A stretch of 64,000 bases of DNA from positions 1 to 64,000 of the forward strand of contig CAJXTX010000005.1 in assembly GCA_913060705.1 (NCBI GenBank), read 5' to 3'. This DNA comes from an uncultured Bacteroidota bacterium (lineage in GTDB: Bacteria > Bacteroidota > Bacteroidia > Flavobacteriales > Flavobacteriaceae). The notes below the pieces were generated by a model. That model did not search any database, had not been told where the DNA came from, and saw only the letters and a program-made list of their open reading frames with translations. Positions within the stretch are counted from its first letter, which is position 1, and the number at the start of each line of letters is the position of its first letter. Below, one piece after another: positions 18,601 to 26,067 of this stretch. The position numbers and the translations under genes were made by a program.

Positions 18601-18744
18601 ATTGTAAATGTAGATCCGTGCAGTAGCGGTCGAGTACATACTCTCGATAAAGGTTCCCACAGCCATCGCAAGGGCGAAAGCGATAAAGAGAACGGCCATT
18701 AATCGTGTTGAAACAAGAAATTTTAAAAGCGAGAACGAACGCAT
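15592..18744 (-). CDS. ccsA: Fused cytochrome c biogenesis protein CcsBA (ResB-ResC fusion)
   Basis: 1050 residues combining both halves of system II cytochrome c maturation: an N-terminal ResB/CcsB part with four membrane helices and a large periplasmic domain, and a C-terminal CcsA part. The heme-handling WWD motif is visible as ESWGRYWGWDPKETWALIS, with candidate heme-ligand histidines in HTLGLGVRW, HVAVIVGSYG and GLHSYASGD. Such fusions are known in Bacteroidota and epsilonproteobacteria. It exports heme and ligates it to apocytochromes c. Leader of a unit with bshB1, which begins inside its last codons. Confidence 0.95.
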   Translation of the reverse strand: MRSFSLLKFLVSTRLMAVLFIAFALAMAVGTFIESMYSTATARIYIYNARWFELMMLLFVINFVGNINRYKLWKWSKWPLLALHLSWILIILGAGVTRYISYEGMMPIAEGEASSSFYSDKTFLTAYIDGDLEGSRKRKVLEDAMIFSGEGRKSSLPWSTQFGNTPIEIKYVDFIPHAIEGVIEDPTAPYILKIVESGDGARHDHFIQEGEVANIHNVLFSFNQPTPGAIELTFDGEAYGIKSPFDAQFMRMADQFQGALKAEEPDALQLRSLYTIGEFGFVIPDPAIRGRVDVIEADKDSADETKEALVLEVDVAGNSKRVTLMGGQGYTDFQPSFEWGGLTFTMRYGSKEYELPFAIKLNDFIAEKYPGTEANYASFMSRIEVQDDPSFDYDIYMNHVLDHKGYRFFQSSFFPDESGTVLSVNHDQWGTWITYIGYFLLYAGLMGLIFFGDTRFKVLAKSLKKLNQKKSALLTVLFFGFGLSAWGQENQLPSQEVVDSLILSNVVSQDHASKFASLVIQDDNGRMKPVHTFASELLRKISLKDSYKGLSAEQVFLSMMLYPGLWYNTEFIALDKKAQNDSIRSIIGVPKAKRYVKVTDFFDEEGNNKLRPYLVEAFATNTPNKFQQDFKDASNRLALLNRALSGEILRIFPVPTDENNKWTSALEYRSGVVQLNDTLYGSFVANSIPLYLQYVDGGVQEGDYQKADQLLESLKKSQRQLGFEVIPAESKIQTEIRYNRWDIFNRLYKYYSLFGVVLFFVVVARIYKERKALKITVSLFKFLIYALFLVHTLGLGVRWYISGHAPWSDAYESILYVSWATLGIGLWLGKKSDFTIASSAFVSAMLLWIAHQNWVDPAVANLQPVLDSYWLMIHVAVIVGSYGPLTVGMILGVVTLILMLLSNSTNKERMKLSIKELTVINELSLTIGLIMLTIGNFLGGQWANESWGRYWGWDPKETWALISILVYAFVLHMRLVPGLKGRWAFNFASVVAFSSIMMTYFGVNFYLVGLHSYASGDQVITPSFIYYTAAGVLLLGILSFVKYKRIYGTA

Positions 18745-18763
18745 GAAACGATTCTTTGGCTAG

Positions 18764-18771
18764 CAAAATTA
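18764..18771 (-). promoter_or_regulatory. -7 element of the ccsBA promoter
   Basis: TAATTTTG on the minus strand (TAnnTTTG), giving a leader of about 15-20 nt to the ATG at 18744. The -33 element is not clear. Confidence 0.5.
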
Positions 18772-18817
18772 TCACCTTTTGACCTAAAAACACTAGTTTC
18801 GAAGGTCAATTGTTCTT

Positions 18818-19576
18818 ATGGTCTCAGTCTCTATAATTGGTTCGGGTGCTCTTTCAAGAAGCCTCTTCGCAGCCATGAGTTCGTTACCCGCTATTAGGTT
18901 TCAAGGTGTTTTCGGCAGAAATCAAAATGATGCTGCTCACTTCGGATCATTTTGGATTACCCAATGGGAGACCCTTTTTCAGAGCGATTTGATCTTACTA
19001 GCGGTACCCGATGATTCCATCGAAGTTCTTTATAAACGTTTAGAAAGCTATAAAGGATTGGTAGCACACTGCAGTGGTATAACTCCTTTGATCCAAAGAG
19101 CAATCGGAAGTTCAGGAGTTTTCTATCCCCTCAACAGCTTCAATAAGACCCTAACTACCGACCTAGAAAGCACACCACTTTTTGTAGAAGCATCTTCTAA
19201 AGAGGGTCAAACCTTAATTGAGCAACTCGCCAAAGAGGTCTCTTCTGAAGTGATTCCTCTTACAAGTGATTCAAGGGCTAAAATGCATTTGGCTGCTGTT
19301 ATTAGTCAAAATTTCAGCAATCATATGTATGCGCTGAGTGAAAGGTATTGCAGTGAGCATGACCTTGATTTTGAGTGGATCAAACCCATGCTACGAGCAT
19401 CTTTAGAGAGTGCACTTCAATCAAGTGCCATTAAAACACAATCAGGGCCAGCCAAACGAAACGACCTCAAAACCCTCGAGAAGCACCGATCATTACTTAA
19501 AGACCAATTAACTTTACTTGAACTTTACAACACAATAACTACCTCAATTCAACAATTACATGAAAAAGAGCTTTAA
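18818..19576 (+). CDS. Rossmann-like and DUF2520 domain protein
   Basis: 252 residues. The N-terminus is a Rossmann NAD(P)-binding fold with SIIGSGALSRSLF and the second-strand ILLAVPDDSI; the C-terminal half is the helical DUF2520 region (SQNFSNHMYALSERYC, then SGPAKRNDLKTLEKH). The architecture resembles dimeric beta-hydroxyacid or ketopantoate-type dehydrogenases, but the substrate is unknown. It opens a tight three-gene unit (overlaps of 17 and 26 bases) with the KdsC-like phosphatase and Maf. Confidence 0.88.
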   Translation: MVSVSIIGSGALSRSLFAAMSSLPAIRFQGVFGRNQNDAAHFGSFWITQWETLFQSDLILLAVPDDSIEVLYKRLESYKGLVAHCSGITPLIQRAIGSSGVFYPLNSFNKTLTTDLESTPLFVEASSKEGQTLIEQLAKEVSSEVIPLTSDSRAKMHLAAVISQNFSNHMYALSERYCSEHDLDFEWIKPMLRASLESALQSSAIKTQSGPAKRNDLKTLEKHRSLLKDQLTLLELYNTITTSIQQLHEKEL

Positions 19577-20087
19577 AGAAGAATTGCATGCTATTCGTTG
19601 CTTCGTCTTCGATGTTGACGGTGTTATGACCGATGGATCATTGTACCTTGACTCAAATGGTGAGCTCGTGCGTAAGATGAATGTGAAAGACGGGTATGCA
19701 CTCAAGCAAGCTCTAAATGCTGGATATGAGATTGTAGTAATTACTGGCGGCACCAACACACTAGTAAAAACTCGTTTACAAGATCTAGGGATACACTCCA
19801 TTTACCTTGGAGTACATCACAAGTTGGAGGTGCTTAAGGAACATTTTGAGACGCATAATATACGTGCAGAACACAGCCTGTACATGGGCGATGATATTCC
19901 GGATCTAGAAGCCATGCAATGGTGTCATTTAGCTACCTGTCCGGCAGATGCGGTTCCGGAAATTAGAACCCTATCAGATCATGTTTCGCCTTACAAAGGC
20001 GGAGAAGGTTGTGTTAGGGAAGTCATCGAACAAGTAATGAAAGTCAAAGGAGACTGGAAGCATGATAGCGGAACAACTAGCACATAA
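19560..20087 (+). CDS. KdsC-like HAD phosphatase (KDO 8-phosphate phosphatase type)
   Basis: 175 residues, the size of the cap-less, tetrameric KdsC subgroup of HAD phosphatases. Nucleophile and acid are D18 and D20 (FVFDVDGVMTDG), motif II is VITGG, and the metal aspartates are in YMGDDIPDLEAM. KdsC removes phosphate from KDO 8-phosphate for lipopolysaccharide inner core. No kdsA or kdsB is adjacent, so related sugar-phosphate substrates remain possible. Overlaps both neighbours, implying translational coupling. Confidence 0.88.
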   Translation: MKKSFKEELHAIRCFVFDVDGVMTDGSLYLDSNGELVRKMNVKDGYALKQALNAGYEIVVITGGTNTLVKTRLQDLGIHSIYLGVHHKLEVLKEHFETHNIRAEHSLYMGDDIPDLEAMQWCHLATCPADAVPEIRTLSDHVSPYKGGEGCVREVIEQVMKVKGDWKHDSGTTST

Positions 20088-20658
20088 AGAAATTAGCCTG
20101 ATTTTAGGTTCGAACTCCCCCCGAAGAGCAGCCCTTCTAAATGAACTTGGCTTAACCTTCAGCCAAAGAGCGAGTAGCGTTGATGAAATCTATCCAAAGC
20201 ATTTAAAGGCGGGAGAAATTGCTACATATCTCTCCGAATTAAAGGCTATGGCGCTGCAGTCTGACCTCACCGAAAATGAACTCTTAATTACAAGTGATAC
20301 GGTGGTGTGGTGTGACGATAGATCTCTTGAAAAACCTCAGTCCACAGAAGAAGCCATTGAAATGCTTTCTTTCTTATCGGGCAAAGCACATAAAGTATAT
20401 ACTGCAATAAGTTTGTGCGATCAGAAACGTATGCGTTCTGAGGTGGATTGTACCCAAGTGTTTTTTAAAACCCTTAGTCAGGACGAAATTCATTTTTATG
20501 TTTCGAATTACAAAGTAATGGATAAGGCCGGTGCTTATGGAATCCAAGATTGGATTGGCCTCATAGGCATACAAGAACTAAAAGGATCATACTTCAACGT
20601 AATGGGCCTTCCTACTCATCTCTTATACGCACTCTTGCTCGATTGGATTAAAGATTAA
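20062..20658 (+). CDS. maf: Maf-family nucleotide pyrophosphatase
   Basis: 198-residue Maf protein, a house-cleaning enzyme that hydrolyses dTTP, UTP or modified nucleotides to monophosphates. The N-terminal LGSNSPRR (residues 15-22) binds phosphate, and D79 in ITSDTVVW is the expected catalytic/metal residue. The later segment YGIQDWIGLIGIQELKGSYFNVMGLP is a strong Maf signature. Start ATG at 20062 lies 26 bases inside the upstream phosphatase gene. Which Maf subfamily (dTTP/UTP or m7GTP) is not decided. Confidence 0.92.
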   Translation: MIAEQLAHKEISLILGSNSPRRAALLNELGLTFSQRASSVDEIYPKHLKAGEIATYLSELKAMALQSDLTENELLITSDTVVWCDDRSLEKPQSTEEAIEMLSFLSGKAHKVYTAISLCDQKRMRSEVDCTQVFFKTLSQDEIHFYVSNYKVMDKAGAYGIQDWIGLIGIQELKGSYFNVMGLPTHLLYALLLDWIKD

Positions 20659-20659
20659 A

Positions 20660-20691
20660 TTGTTTAATTATTCCTTTTAAAAATTAAACAA
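20660..20691. promoter_or_regulatory. Operator-like inverted repeat upstream of the light-response gene group
   Basis: Perfect 10-base arms TTGTTTAATT (20660-20669) and AATTAAACAA (20682-20691) around a 12-base A/T-rich spacer. It ends 4 bases before the -7 element at 20696. There is no T tail after the second arm, so a terminator for maf is less likely than a repressor or activator site. Confidence 0.55.
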
Positions 20692-20695
20692 GATG

Positions 20696-20703
20696 TATCT
20701 TTG
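20696..20703 (+). promoter_or_regulatory. -7 element driving the SRPBCC-SDR-photolyase genes
   Basis: TATCTTTG matches TAnnTTTG and ends 4 bases (AAAC) before the ATG at 20708, predicting a leaderless or nearly leaderless mRNA. Confidence 0.6.
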
Positions 20704-20707
20704 AAAC

Positions 20708-21217
20708 ATGCCATGGTTTCACCTTACTGTTTCACACCAAACCCGTCTTGACCCACAACAGGCATGGGACTTTTTAAATGATGTGGCGAATTTGGAGCGT
20801 ATGACTCCTCCTGAAATGAGATTTAAATTCTTAGGAGATCCTCACAAGCCATTGTCTCTAGGTAGTATTCTAGTCTATTCTATCAGACCTTTACCCCTTT
20901 ACAAAACCCTGTGGGTTAGTGAAATAAGCGCATTTGAGCCACCAAATAGGTTTTGTGATACGCAGCTCAAGGGTCCTTACGGTTCTTGGATTCACGAACA
21001 CCGTATCCTCAAAGATCAAAATAGTGAGGGATGCACCATAGTAGATGATATTTACTTCGAATTGCCCCTGGGAATTTTGGGAACATTTCTCTATCATCTT
21101 TACGTGAGAAGGGCCCTATCTAAGGCTTTTGCCTTTAGACGTAAACAACTTGACCTACTCATCCAAAACGATGCGAATTTGGACTACCAATTCACCTTAA
21201 AACCATTAAACGCCTAA
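20708..21217 (+). CDS. SRPBCC-family (START/Bet v1-like) ligand-binding protein
   Basis: 169 residues with a helix-grip pattern: DPQQAWDFLNDVANLERMTPPEMRF near the N-terminus, then strands FCDTQLKGPYGSWIHEHRI and a closing helix. This is the SRPBCC family typically found next to photolyase and carotenoid genes in flavobacteria; the ligand is unknown, and a hydrophobic or photoproduct ligand is only a guess. First gene of a tight unit (2-base gap to the SDR gene, 4 bases on to the photolyase) directly behind the 20660 dyad. Confidence 0.85.
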   Translation: MPWFHLTVSHQTRLDPQQAWDFLNDVANLERMTPPEMRFKFLGDPHKPLSLGSILVYSIRPLPLYKTLWVSEISAFEPPNRFCDTQLKGPYGSWIHEHRILKDQNSEGCTIVDDIYFELPLGILGTFLYHLYVRRALSKAFAFRRKQLDLLIQNDANLDYQFTLKPLNA

Positions 21218-21219
21218 TT

Positions 21220-21906
21220 ATGAAAAAATTACTGTGTATAGGAGGATCTAAAGGAATCGGACTTTCACTTATTAAACACCTAAGTGACACCCATCAGATT
21301 ATTGTAGCGTCACGCACGGCTCCAGCATACTCACACCCAAACATTCAGCACCTCCCTTTCGATGTGCTTCAGCCAGATTTTGAGGCGCTCCAGGCACTTG
21401 GAACAATCGATAAGTTCGTTTATTTACCAGGTAGCATTAATCTAAAACCACTATCCATGCTCAAATTAGAGCAGTTTAAGGAAGAAATGGAGTTGAATTT
21501 CTTTGGATTAGTAGCTACGGTCAAAGCCATTCTGAATCAAATGAGCGAACAAAGCAGTATGGTGTTCTTTTCAACCGTTGCCGTTCAAACAGGAATGCCT
21601 TTTCACAGTTCTATTGCTGCTGCCAAGGGAGCCATTGAGGGGTTTACTAGAGCCTTGGCCGCCGAGTTGGCTCCAAAGATCCGCGTAAATGCGATTGCAC
21701 CTTCAATTGTTGACACTCCACTTGCCTCTAGACTTCTGAATAATGATAAAAAAGTAGAAATGATAGCCGATAGACACCCCTTGAAACGCATTGGTAGTGC
21801 CGATGAGTTAGCCTCAGCCGTAACGTTTTTATTAGACGAAAAGAATTCTTGGATTACCGGTCAAGTCATTGGGGTTGACGGCGGAAAATCGGCCTTGAGC
21901 GTATAG
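21220..21906 (+). CDS. SDR-family oxidoreductase-like protein lacking the usual active-site tyrosine
   Basis: 228-residue Rossmann protein with GGSKGIGLSL (residues 8-17) for the dinucleotide, NFFGLV, the serine-bearing FFSTVAV (S118), and the C-terminal ITGQVIGVDGG. In place of the canonical Y-x-x-x-K, the sequence reads I132-A-A-A-K136, so the lysine is kept but the catalytic tyrosine is not. It may be a non-classical reductase or a binding/regulatory protein. It lies between the SRPBCC and photolyase genes in the same orientation. Confidence 0.85.
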   Translation: MKKLLCIGGSKGIGLSLIKHLSDTHQIIVASRTAPAYSHPNIQHLPFDVLQPDFEALQALGTIDKFVYLPGSINLKPLSMLKLEQFKEEMELNFFGLVATVKAILNQMSEQSSMVFFSTVAVQTGMPFHSSIAAAKGAIEGFTRALAAELAPKIRVNAIAPSIVDTPLASRLLNNDKKVEMIADRHPLKRIGSADELASAVTFLLDEKNSWITGQVIGVDGGKSALSV

Positions 21907-21910
21907 CCTT

Positions 21911-23221
21911 ATGAAGCAAGCGGTATTTTGGTTTCGAAGAGACCTTAGATTGGACGACAATCACGGATTGTTCAAAGCGCTTTCTGAGAATGACACGGTG
22001 TATCCCCTCTTTATTTTCGATGAAACCATCATCGATGAATTACCCGAAGATGATCATCGCCTTACTTTCATTTACGAGACCCTAGAACGCCTCAATCAAC
22101 TTCTAGGAGGACAGCAGACCATTCGCTATTACAAAGGCGACCCAGAGACGATTTTTAAAGCCCTATTTGAAAACGTTCAAATTCACGCATTATACACCAA
22201 TGCCGATTACGAACCCTATGCACGCCTTAGAGACAAGAAGATATACGACCTATGCGCTGCAAAAGGAGTTGCCTTTCATCGACCAAAGGATCATGTTATT
22301 TTTGAGCGCGATGAAATCGTAAAAGACGACAAAAGTCCTTACGTGGTATTTACCCCCTACAAGCGTAAATGGCTAAGTCAATTTAACCCAAATCAGCATT
22401 GTGAAACCTACGACACGTCGCCCCTTTTAAATCGCCTCGCCCCTTTAACGTTTACTCCGTATAAAGTTTCGCATTTAGAAGATTTCAATAAACAGATCGC
22501 CTCACTAAAAGCGCCTCAATTTGATTTATCAGCGGAACGGATCGAAGCCTATGAGGCCACTCGAAACTTTATGGATGCCGATGGAACGTCTAAATTGGGA
22601 ACGTATTTGCGGTTTGGAACAGTCTCTACACGTGCCGTGGTGCAATCCGCTCATAAGGCTAAGAACCACACCTTTTTAAGTGAGCTGATTTGGCGTGAAT
22701 TCTTTCAACAAATTCTATGGCATTTTCCGAAAACCGTAAGTCAAAGCTTTAAGTCCCCCTACGACCACATAAAATGGAGAAACGATCACAGTGATTTTGA
22801 GAAATGGTGTTCCGGGAATACCGGTTACCCTCTAGTAGATGCAGGTATGAGAGAACTCAACCAAACCGGTTACATGCACAATCGCGTTCGCATGCTGACA
22901 GCGAGTTTTCTCTGTAAGCACTTACTCATTGATTGGCGATGGGGCGAGGCCTATTTCGCTAAAAAGTTATTTGATTTCGAATTGGCAAGTAACGTCGGAA
23001 ATTGGCAGTGGGCTGCAGGATCTGGAGTAGATGCAGCACCTTATTTTAGAATATTTAATCCCACCACCCAGATTCAAAAATTCGACAAACAACTGAAATA
23101 CATCAAAAAATGGGTGCCTGAACATCAAGAGCTTACCTATGCAAGCCCTATGGTAGATCATAAGATGGCTCGAGAACGATGCTTAGCGACCTACAACAAG
23201 GCTTTAAAGACCAGTTCTTAA
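21911..23221 (+). CDS. phrB: Deoxyribodipyrimidine photolyase / cryptochrome
   Basis: 436 residues of the photolyase/cryptochrome family. The N-terminal alpha/beta domain begins AVFWFRRDLRLDDNHGLF; the FAD-binding helical domain shows ELIWREFFQQILW, NTGYPLVDAGMREL, MHNRVRMLTASFL and NWQWAAGSGVDAAPYFRIFNP. These are the class I CPD photolyase motifs, so light-driven repair of UV dimers is the likely task; a cryptochrome-type sensor role cannot be excluded. Third gene of the unit, 4 bases after the SDR gene. Confidence 0.93.
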   Translation: MKQAVFWFRRDLRLDDNHGLFKALSENDTVYPLFIFDETIIDELPEDDHRLTFIYETLERLNQLLGGQQTIRYYKGDPETIFKALFENVQIHALYTNADYEPYARLRDKKIYDLCAAKGVAFHRPKDHVIFERDEIVKDDKSPYVVFTPYKRKWLSQFNPNQHCETYDTSPLLNRLAPLTFTPYKVSHLEDFNKQIASLKAPQFDLSAERIEAYEATRNFMDADGTSKLGTYLRFGTVSTRAVVQSAHKAKNHTFLSELIWREFFQQILWHFPKTVSQSFKSPYDHIKWRNDHSDFEKWCSGNTGYPLVDAGMRELNQTGYMHNRVRMLTASFLCKHLLIDWRWGEAYFAKKLFDFELASNVGNWQWAAGSGVDAAPYFRIFNPTTQIQKFDKQLKYIKKWVPEHQELTYASPMVDHKMARERCLATYNKALKTSS

Positions 23222-23254
23222 ACCAGTTTAAGCGGCCTATTTAAGGGTTGGCTT

Positions 23255-23262
23255 TACCTTTG
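23255..23262 (+). promoter_or_regulatory. -7 element upstream of the pirin gene
   Basis: TACCTTTG (TAnnTTTG), 15 bases before the preferred ATG at 23278, giving a leader of roughly 10 nt. Confidence 0.5.
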
Positions 23263-23277
23263 TAATAAAAAGTGACT

Positions 23278-24276
23278 ATGAAAACATTTCCAATGGGTTT
23301 TCCCTGGCAAACCTTTGATCCCTTCCTATTTTGTGCACACCACCAAGATGTCTATCCATCTGGAAATGCACAGCTCGGTATCGACAAAGACCAACTTGGC
23401 GGAAGAGCCCTAGGAAGCGATTTTGAAAAAAAGGACGGTTTTCGGATGTACCATGGAAAGCAGATCCCCGGATTCCCTTACCATCCTCATTGTGGATTTG
23501 AAACTATTACTTTAGTCACAGAAGGCTATATAGATCACAGTGATTCTTTAGGTGCTGCTGCGCGATTTGGTGAGGGTGACGTTCAGTGGATGACCGCTGG
23601 ATCAGGAGTGCAGCACAGTGAAATGTTTCCAATGCTTCAATCCGACAAGGAGAACCGTCTAGAACTCTTTCAAATATGGCTAAATTTGCCTGCTCGTTCT
23701 AAACAGGTAGACGCGCATTTTGAAATGATTTGGGCAGATGAGATTCCACAATGGAAATCCAATGGCGTCTTTACGCGTCTAATTTATGGACAAATTGAAG
23801 GACACACCCAATCCGTATGTCCGCCTAATTCGTGGGCATCAGATCGCCAAAATCACTTGCAATTAGTTCAGTACATCATCGATCCGGGAGCAACACTTCA
23901 ATTGCCAGGAACAGACCAACAGCTACATCGCGCCTTATATCAATACAAGGGAACCTCTCAAATCAACGGTCAAGGGTTCGAAGAAGGAACCGGAATATTT
24001 ATTGAAGAACAAGAGGGATTAACCATAAAGAACAGCTCTGAGAAGCCTGTTTATTTCATTTTGATGCAAGGTAAACCCATTGGTGAGCCGGTAGCCAAAT
24101 ACGGACCTTTTGTGATGAATACCTCTCAAGAAATTGAACAAGTGATTCAAAACTATAGGCGAACTGAATTTGGTGGGTGGCCCTGGCCTAACGCTGAGCA
24201 CGTTCATGACGCGGGCCGCGGACGTTTTGCACAATACCCAGACGGATATATCAAATTACCAAATCAAATTACTTGA
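23278..24276 (+). CDS. Pirin-family cupin protein
   Basis: 332-residue bicupin. The metal-binding motif of the first cupin is visible as FPYHPHCGFETITLV and later MTAGSGVQHSEM, which supply the histidines and glutamate of pirin. The middle part LFQIWLNLPARSK is also typical. Some pirins are quercetin dioxygenases and others act as redox-linked regulators; which applies is unknown. I use ATG 23278 rather than the in-frame GTG 23272. It follows the photolyase on the same strand with its own likely promoter. Confidence 0.88.
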   Translation: MKTFPMGFPWQTFDPFLFCAHHQDVYPSGNAQLGIDKDQLGGRALGSDFEKKDGFRMYHGKQIPGFPYHPHCGFETITLVTEGYIDHSDSLGAAARFGEGDVQWMTAGSGVQHSEMFPMLQSDKENRLELFQIWLNLPARSKQVDAHFEMIWADEIPQWKSNGVFTRLIYGQIEGHTQSVCPPNSWASDRQNHLQLVQYIIDPGATLQLPGTDQQLHRALYQYKGTSQINGQGFEEGTGIFIEEQEGLTIKNSSEKPVYFILMQGKPIGEPVAKYGPFVMNTSQEIEQVIQNYRRTEFGGWPWPNAEHVHDAGRGRFAQYPDGYIKLPNQIT

Positions 24277-24300
24277 TAGTCAATTAATTAGCTAACTTTA
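24273..24300 (+). promoter_or_regulatory. Possible promoter of the BLUF gene
   Basis: TTG (24273-24275), 17-base spacer, TAACTTTA (24293-24300), one base off the -7 consensus. It would give a leader of about 15 nt to ATG 24320. Confidence 0.4.
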
Positions 24301-24319
24301 GGAAAGCAACCAAGACCAT

Positions 24320-24751
24320 ATGTTTTCCTTAATCTATCGCTCGGTAGCCAAGGAAAGTTTTATTGATTCTGACATTTACAAAATGCTCAGCGACGCAAGA
24401 GACTTTAATGCCGAGCATCACATCACGGGCTGTCTATTGTATCACGATAGAAAATTTCTACAGTTACTAGAAGGAGAAAAACCTAAGGTCATAAGTCTGT
24501 TTAATGCGATCGAATCAGATCCAAGGCACCAGAACGTCACCGTTTTAAGAACAGAAGAACGTGAAGATCGAATTTTTGATCGTTGGAGCATGGCGTTTTA
24601 CGATTACGGCAACCTTCGCCTTTCTGCTCAGCACAAACTAGGACAGATTGATCGTTTTTTCGAAGCGTCAAAAGCTTTCGAGAAATCAAGTAAACTAACT
24701 AATGATTATTTCGGAGAAGTTCGAGAAATATTGCTTGATTCAGCCCTTTAA
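24320..24751 (+). CDS. BLUF-domain blue-light sensor protein
   Basis: 143 residues, a short stand-alone BLUF protein (flavin-based blue-light receptor). The photochemical residues are all present at their expected spacing: Y6 in SLIYRS, N30 before the HHITGCLLY strand, Q48 in FLQLLEG, and the W89/M91 pair in RWSMAFY. There is no attached output domain, so it must act through protein contacts. It is the last of five consecutive plus-strand genes that include photolyase and pirin. Its stop codon abuts the convergent murA stop with no gap. Confidence 0.92.
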   Translation: MFSLIYRSVAKESFIDSDIYKMLSDARDFNAEHHITGCLLYHDRKFLQLLEGEKPKVISLFNAIESDPRHQNVTVLRTEEREDRIFDRWSMAFYDYGNLRLSAQHKLGQIDRFFEASKAFEKSSKLTNDYFGEVREILLDSAL

Positions 24752-26062
24752 CTAATCTCTTCTTTGAATTACCGCACCTAGTCGCTTAAGTCGCTCTTCA
24801 ATGAATTGATAGCCTCTGTCTATTTGCTCAATATTATGAATAACCGAGGTGCCTTTTGCAGATAGCGCAGCAATAAGCAAAGCCATACCCGCTCTAATAT
24901 CCGGTGAACTCAACTGGGTGGCTCTCAATGGAGCACTGAAATTCTGCCCAATTACGGTAGCGCGGTGCGGATCACAAAGAATAATCTGTGCCCCCATATC
25001 GATGAGCTTATCTACGAAGAACAATCGGCTTTCAAACATTTTCTGATGAATAAGCACAGATCCCTTTGCTTGAGTAGCTACAACGAGCAATACACTTAGA
25101 ATGTCCGGCGTTAAGCCCGGCCAAGGTGCATCTGAAATAGTCATCAAAGATCCGTCAATAAAGGACTGAACCTCGTAACCTTCTGGATGAGAGGGCACAA
25201 TTAGATCATCTCCTTCTTGGACTAGGTTTACCCCTAAGCGTTCAAAAACACGTGGAAGCTGACCTAAATGATCCCAACCCACATTTTTAATTCTTATTTC
25301 TGATTGCGTCACGGCGGCTAGACCAATCCAAGAACCCACCTCAACCATATCAGACAACAATCTATGAGAGGTTCCCTTAAGCTTTTCTACACCGTGAACA
25401 GTGATCAGATTTGAGCCCACCCCTTCAATTTGGGCTCCCATCGCGATAAGCATCTTGCACAATTGCTGTATGTAGGGCTCGCAGGCGGCATTGTAAATAA
25501 CCGTATCACCCTCTGCCAAAACCGCAGCCATTATAATGTTGGCGGTACCTGTCACTGAGGCTTCATCTAGCAACATGTACGTCCCTTTAAGGCCTGTTGC
25601 TTCTACTCCATAGAAATCCTCTTCATCGTTGTACCTAAACTGTGCACCCAATTTCATAAACCCCTCAAAATGGGTATCCAATCGTCTTCTACCTATCTTA
25701 TCTCCTCCGGGCTTAGGAATGTATCCCTTTCCAAAACGCGCAAGCATTGGACCTACTAGCATAATCGAGCCGCGTAATCCTGCAGCCTCTTTTTTAAATC
25801 CTTCAGAAAATAAATAATCAGGAGAAGCACCTGAGGCGTCAAAGGCGTAGGTATGCTGATCGACCTGCTCTACCTTTACTCCGAGTTGTTTCAGGATGTC
25901 AATAAGGCGCATTACATCGATGATCTGGGGAATATTTTCTATCACTACCCGCTCATCGGTTAGCAGTACCGCGCAAATGATCTGAAGCGCTTCGTTTTTG
26001 GCTCCTTGAGGAATCACTTCACCTTTTAATCGGTGACCTCCTTCAATAACGAAACTACCCAT
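24752..26062 (-). CDS. murA: UDP-N-acetylglucosamine 1-carboxyvinyltransferase MurA (Asp-type)
   Basis: 436-residue EPT-family enzyme for the first committed peptidoglycan step. The N-terminal GAKNEALQ corresponds to the usual KNAALP region. The loop that normally holds the reactive cysteine (PGGCxIGxRP) reads PGGDKIGRRR, so D121 replaces cysteine. In other bacteria this exchange keeps activity and gives intrinsic fosfomycin insensitivity. Downstream gene of a unit with DUF4290 (5-base gap). Confidence 0.94.
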   Translation of the reverse strand: MGSFVIEGGHRLKGEVIPQGAKNEALQIICAVLLTDERVVIENIPQIIDVMRLIDILKQLGVKVEQVDQHTYAFDASGASPDYLFSEGFKKEAAGLRGSIMLVGPMLARFGKGYIPKPGGDKIGRRRLDTHFEGFMKLGAQFRYNDEEDFYGVEATGLKGTYMLLDEASVTGTANIIMAAVLAEGDTVIYNAACEPYIQQLCKMLIAMGAQIEGVGSNLITVHGVEKLKGTSHRLLSDMVEVGSWIGLAAVTQSEIRIKNVGWDHLGQLPRVFERLGVNLVQEGDDLIVPSHPEGYEVQSFIDGSLMTISDAPWPGLTPDILSVLLVVATQAKGSVLIHQKMFESRLFFVDKLIDMGAQIILCDPHRATVIGQNFSAPLRATQLSSPDIRAGMALLIAALSAKGTSVIHNIEQIDRGYQFIEERLKRLGAVIQRRD

Positions 26063-26067
26063 ACGGT

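Noticed and set aside
20660-20691. Terminator for maf
   Set aside because: A/T-only stem without a T run after the second arm, and it lies directly at the next promoter; operator fits better.
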